From positions 23,347 to 66,414 of the forward strand of contig NZ_JAUNLM010000006.1 in NCBI RefSeq assembly GCF_030532265.1: a stretch of DNA of 43,068 nt, read 5' to 3'. The translations under genes were made by a program, and so were the position numbers. Source of the stretch: Clostridium sp. GTDB lineage: Bacteria > Bacillota > Clostridia > Clostridiales > Clostridiaceae. Under the pieces are notes generated by a model. It was given only the letters and a program-made list of their open reading frames with translations. It was not told the DNA's origin and did not search any database. This document shows, piece after piece, positions 40,174 to 43,068 of the stretch (position 1 is the stretch's first letter; each line of letters begins with the position of its first letter).

Positions 40174-41037
40174 TTAACCTTTTACAGCTCCAATTGTTAT
40201 ACCTTGAGTAAATGATTTTTGGAACATTATAAATATTATAATCATAGGTATTGATGCAAGTGCTGCTCCAGCCATCATTAAACCATAGTCTGTTGCAAAC
40301 TCTAATTGCATTGTAGCTATTCCTAAAGGAAGTGTTTGCATATCTTTACTTCTTATTAAAATTAACTGCATAAAATAATCATTCCATGAACTTATAAATG
40401 TAAAAATTGCAAGTGCTCCAATACCTGGTTTAACAATTGGAATAACAATATTTTTAAATATTCCAACTTCTGAACATCCATCAATTTTTGATGCTTCTAT
40501 AAGTTCACTAGGTATAGTTTCACTAAATTGCTTCATTAGAAAAATTCCAAATGGCCATCCTACAGCTGGAAGTATAAGTGACTTATAAGTATCAATCCAA
40601 TCTAAACTAGTTAATATGTTAAATAAAGGAACCATTATAACTTGTTTTGGAAGAGCCATAGCTATTATTAATAACCAAAATACAATTTGTCTTCCTGGAA
40701 ATCTTTTTTTAGCAAGAACATAACCAGCTAAAGCTGAAGTTAAGCATACTAAAAATGTTGTTGCAATGGCTATAAAAAAACTATTAAAAGTCCATCTAGC
40801 TAATGGCTGTTTTGCAAGGCTTTCCCAGTTTGCAAATGTCGGCTCTAGTGGAAACCATTGTGGTGGTATCGCAATTGCTGCACCTTGATCTTTAAATGCT
40901 CCAGTTATAATCCAATAAAATGGAAATATAAAAATTACTGTAAATAAACACAATATTATAAAAGCTACTATATTTTTTGGAGTCCATTGATTTCTCCAAT
41001 CATATAAAACTTCTTTTTCTTTCTTTTTGCCAAACAT
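40174..41037 (-). CDS. Carbohydrate ABC transporter permease, MalG/UgpE type
   Basis: This 287-residue inner-membrane subunit has a cytoplasmic head (KKKEKEVLYDWRNQWTPKNI), six membrane helices, and the EAA loop ELIEASKIDGCSEVGIFKNIVIPIVKPG near 192 that docks on the ATPase. The N-terminal IFPFYWIITGAFKDQGA and the C-terminal KSFTQGITIGAVKG are typical of MalG-like CUT1 permeases. It follows the first permease by 18 bases. The partner and order fix its role; the sugar is unknown. Confidence 0.92.
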   Translation of the reverse strand: MFGKKKEKEVLYDWRNQWTPKNIVAFIILCLFTVIFIFPFYWIITGAFKDQGAAIAIPPQWFPLEPTFANWESLAKQPLARWTFNSFFIAIATTFLVCLTSALAGYVLAKKRFPGRQIVFWLLIIAMALPKQVIMVPLFNILTSLDWIDTYKSLILPAVGWPFGIFLMKQFSETIPSELIEASKIDGCSEVGIFKNIVIPIVKPGIGALAIFTFISSWNDYFMQLILIRSKDMQTLPLGIATMQLEFATDYGLMMAGAALASIPMIIIFIMFQKSFTQGITIGAVKG

Positions 41038-41055
41038 AGCTTAAATCACCTCCAA

Positions 41056-41967
41056 CTAATACTCTACATCTGAACCTAAATATTTGTATTGAATTATTGA
41101 TATTGACATTACTATAACTGCTAAAACTACTCCCATTGATGATGCAAGTCCATATTGACCTAAAGTAAATGATCTTTCATATACTTGATACATAATTGTT
41201 GTAGTTGCATAATTAGGTCCTCCTGCTGTTAATAGTTGAATTAATGAGAAACATTGGAATGAATTTATTGTTGTTATTATTACGATATATAATGTTGTTG
41301 GTTTTAATAATGGCCATGTTATATTTTTAAAAACTTGACTTGAATTAGCCCCATCTATTTCTGCTGCTTCTAAATAATCCTTAGGTATATTTCCAAGAGA
41401 TGCCATATATAAAACTATAGGTTGTCCAACAGATAATGTAACTAAAACCATAAGTATTGCCCACTTTGCTATACTTGGATTTCCAAGCCAAACTTGAGGA
41501 TCTATCCCAAACCAACCTAAAACATAATTTAATATTCCATAATTAGGATGAAAAATCCATCCCCAAACAACAGTTATACTAACAACTGATGCTATGGCTG
41601 GTAAATAAAAAACTCCTCTAAAAAAAGATCTTATCTTTGCTGACTTTTTAAATATTGTCATTGAAACAAATAATGAAAAAACTACTACTATAGGAACATT
41701 CCCTATAACTAAAACTAAAGTATTCCATAATGATTTTCTAAATATTTCGTCTTTAAATATATTTATATAATTTTCTATTCCTATAAAGGTAGCACTCTTT
41801 GGATTATAATCAAAGAAACTCATCACTATTCCACCTATCATAGGAATTATTACAAAACCTATAAAAAATATAGCTGCAGGTAATAAAAAAATATAAGCTG
41901 CAATCCATTCTTTTTTTGCTAATTTACTATGCTTAACCTTTTTCTTTTCGATTACTTCAGCACTCAC
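41056..41967 (-). CDS. Carbohydrate ABC transporter permease, MalF/UgpA type
   Basis: This 303-residue permease has a cytoplasmic Lys-rich head (VIEKKKVKHSKLAKKEW), six membrane helices and an EAA loop DYLEAAEIDGANSSQVFKNITWPLLKP near 198. LLTAGGPNYATTTIMYQVYERSF near 250 is the typical C-terminal pattern of MalF/UgpA proteins. The start is GTG, supported by AAGGGGG 9 bases upstream. It is separated from the binding-protein gene by 73 bases that hold a hairpin. Together with the downstream permease it forms the heterodimeric channel. Confidence 0.92.
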   Translation of the reverse strand: MSAEVIEKKKVKHSKLAKKEWIAAYIFLLPAAIFFIGFVIIPMIGGIVMSFFDYNPKSATFIGIENYINIFKDEIFRKSLWNTLVLVIGNVPIVVVFSLFVSMTIFKKSAKIRSFFRGVFYLPAIASVVSITVVWGWIFHPNYGILNYVLGWFGIDPQVWLGNPSIAKWAILMVLVTLSVGQPIVLYMASLGNIPKDYLEAAEIDGANSSQVFKNITWPLLKPTTLYIVIITTINSFQCFSLIQLLTAGGPNYATTTIMYQVYERSFTLGQYGLASSMGVVLAVIVMSISIIQYKYLGSDVEY

Positions 41968-42001
41968 TTAAGAAACCCCCTTGCTTTCACATTTAGTGAT
42001 A

Positions 42002-42023
42002 AGGGAGTGTGTTTTCACTCCCT
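42002..42023 (-). terminator. Intercistronic hairpin between binding protein and first permease, likely partial terminator
   Basis: AGGGAGTG and CACTCCCT form an 8-base perfect stem with a 6-base loop, 17 bases after the binding-protein stop. On the minus strand no proper T tail follows, so it likely attenuates or stabilises the binding-protein message rather than ending the operon. Confidence 0.55.
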
Positions 42024-42040
42024 AAAATTAATTATTTTTA

Positions 42041-43068
42041 TTATTTTTTATTAAGAGTTTCATTTGCCTTTTTATTAAACTCTTTTAAAGCTTCTTCAGG
42101 TGATTTTTGACCTAAAGTTATTTCTTGAAGTGCTGGGAACCAATGAGTTCTCATTTCAGCAAATCCATTTACAGTATTATAATATTTAGCTGTATAATTT
42201 CCCATTGCTTCTGCAAATTTCATTTCTTCATCATCATATAAATTTTTCACAGAATCTCTAACAGAGAAAGTTCCTGTTGCTTTTAAATTCTTTTCTTGCC
42301 ATTCTTTATCATTACATAAGAAATCTATGAATTTCTTTGAAGCAGCTATTTTATCTTCATCACCATTATCAAATACACATAATCCACCTATAAGTGATTC
42401 TAAAGCAAGCTTTCCTTCAGGTGCTGGTATTGGTAATAATATATCATCAAAAGGTTGTGATTTCTTTGATTCATTGCTCTTAACTAATCCAGTTGAAGAA
42501 AGAATTGTAATTGCTGCTTTTTGTTGAAGATATAAATCAATTGAATCATTTGAAGCTAATGCTTCTGATCCTTTTGCTATTAATCCTTCATCTATAGCTT
42601 TTTTAACCCATTCCATAGATTTTATAGCTTCTTTGCTATCAAAAGTGTATGCAGTTTGATCTTCATTCATAACACTTCCTCCAAAAAGATTTGCAACAAA
42701 TGCTCTTGTACCTTGATCTCCTGCAGTACTTTTACTAAAGAAAGTTAAAGGTGTTACATCTGGCTTAGCTTTTTTTATAGCTTTTAATGCTTCCTCAAAT
42801 TCTTCAACATTCCATAATCTATCTTTTTTATTAAGCGGAAGCTTGTCTAATACTCCAGCTTCCTCAAACATTTGCTTATTTGCTGCCATCATAAAGTTTG
42901 TAGTATTAAAAGGATACATATAATAAGTATTATCTAGTTTACAACCTTGTAATATTGCTTCTGATACATCTCCATTTAACTCTTTAATCATATCATCTAC
43001 CGGTGCTAAAGCCCCTATTCTTGCATAATCAATTATTCTTCCAGGTGCATCATATAAAACATCAGGTG
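42041..43068 (-). CDS. Extracellular carbohydrate-binding protein, family 1 (partial, runs off the right edge)
   Basis: The frame is open to the last base of the window, so the signal peptide and start lie outside; 341 residues plus the stop are visible. An internal ATG at 42991 is not the start because conserved coding sequence (PDVLYDAPGRIIDYARIGALAPVDD) continues upstream. The visible part has SBP family 1 features: YYMYPFNTTNFMMAANKQMFEEAG near the start, WNVEEFEEALKAIKKAKPD, GGSVMNEDQTAYTFDSKEAIKSMEWVKKA, and the C-terminal GQKSPEEALKEFNKKANETLNKK. It is the first visible gene of the importer. The ligand is unknown. Confidence 0.9.
   Translation of the reverse strand, partial: PDVLYDAPGRIIDYARIGALAPVDDMIKELNGDVSEAILQGCKLDNTYYMYPFNTTNFMMAANKQMFEEAGVLDKLPLNKKDRLWNVEEFEEALKAIKKAKPDVTPLTFFSKSTAGDQGTRAFVANLFGGSVMNEDQTAYTFDSKEAIKSMEWVKKAIDEGLIAKGSEALASNDSIDLYLQQKAAITILSSTGLVKSNESKKSQPFDDILLPIPAPEGKLALESLIGGLCVFDNGDEDKIAASKKFIDFLCNDKEWQEKNLKATGTFSVRDSVKNLYDDEEMKFAEAMGNYTAKYYNTVNGFAEMRTHWFPALQEITLGQKSPEEALKEFNKKANETLNKK

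Noticed and set aside
1-43068. CRISPR array, tRNA, rRNA, insertion sequence or prophage
   Set aside because: No regularly spaced repeats, no tRNA cloverleaf or rRNA conserved segments, no transposase or integrase were seen by eye on either strand.

Overview
This window is AT-rich (mostly A/T between genes, A/T-ending codons, strong AGGAGG ribosome sites, many short hairpin-plus-T terminators). Together with a Gram-positive type IV pilus operon and a lysine riboswitch in front of lysP, it points to a Firmicute of the genus Clostridium. Clostridium perfringens or a close relative is my best guess, but no species-specific marker was tested. Almost every gene lies on the minus strand, so transcription mostly runs from high to low coordinates. 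Only two genes are on the plus strand: a fucU-like mutarotase and a FUSC-type membrane protein. I see no rRNA, tRNA, CRISPR array, insertion sequence or phage gene, and the content looks like stable chromosome.

Layout. 1-4.3 kb: an rbsACB-type sugar importer, divergent from a FucU-like sugar mutarotase. 4.3-7.2 kb: a two-gene unit of a RelA/SpoT-domain alarmone synthetase and a class B penicillin-binding lipoprotein. 7.3-10.6 kb: peptidase T and a Tet(M)-like elongation-factor-G paralogue. 10.7-15.5 kb: a BmpA/NupNOPQ-type nucleoside importer. 15.7-19.9 kb: four poorly understood genes: a membrane-anchored coiled-coil protein, the FUSC protein, a highly charged small protein and a remarkable Met/Asn/Gly-rich repeat protein. 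20-23.3 kb: deoD, a lysine-riboswitch-controlled lysP, and trmB. 23.4-26.2 kb: tandem CmpB-like membrane proteins and a DegV fatty-acid-binding protein.

26.3-36.1 kb holds one long type IV pilus operon, read pilB, pilC, pilA, pilA, pilD, pilM, pilN, pilO, two minor prepilins and a PilX/GspK-like tip protein. No pilT retraction ATPase is in the cluster. PilB starts with two MshEN-type repeats that suggest cyclic di-GMP control. 36.2-38.6 kb carries methionine aminopeptidase with a SEC-C zinc motif, an unannotated 48-residue protein with an excellent ribosome site and its own terminator, a HAD phosphatase and an unknown small protein. 38.7-43.07 kb is a carbohydrate importer (binding protein, two permeases, MsmK/UgpC-type ATPase); its binding-protein gene runs off the right edge.

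Shared themes are salvage and uptake (sugars, nucleosides, lysine, peptides), surface assembly (pili, PBP) and stress signalling. No single wholly new system stands out with certainty. The most unusual items are the Met-rich repeat protein at 19.4-19.9 kb, the alarmone-synthetase/PBP pair, a CRP-consensus-like palindrome at 19.2 kb, the Tet(M)-like paralogue, and the pairing of fucU with an rbs-type transporter that lacks rbsK, rbsD and rbsR.
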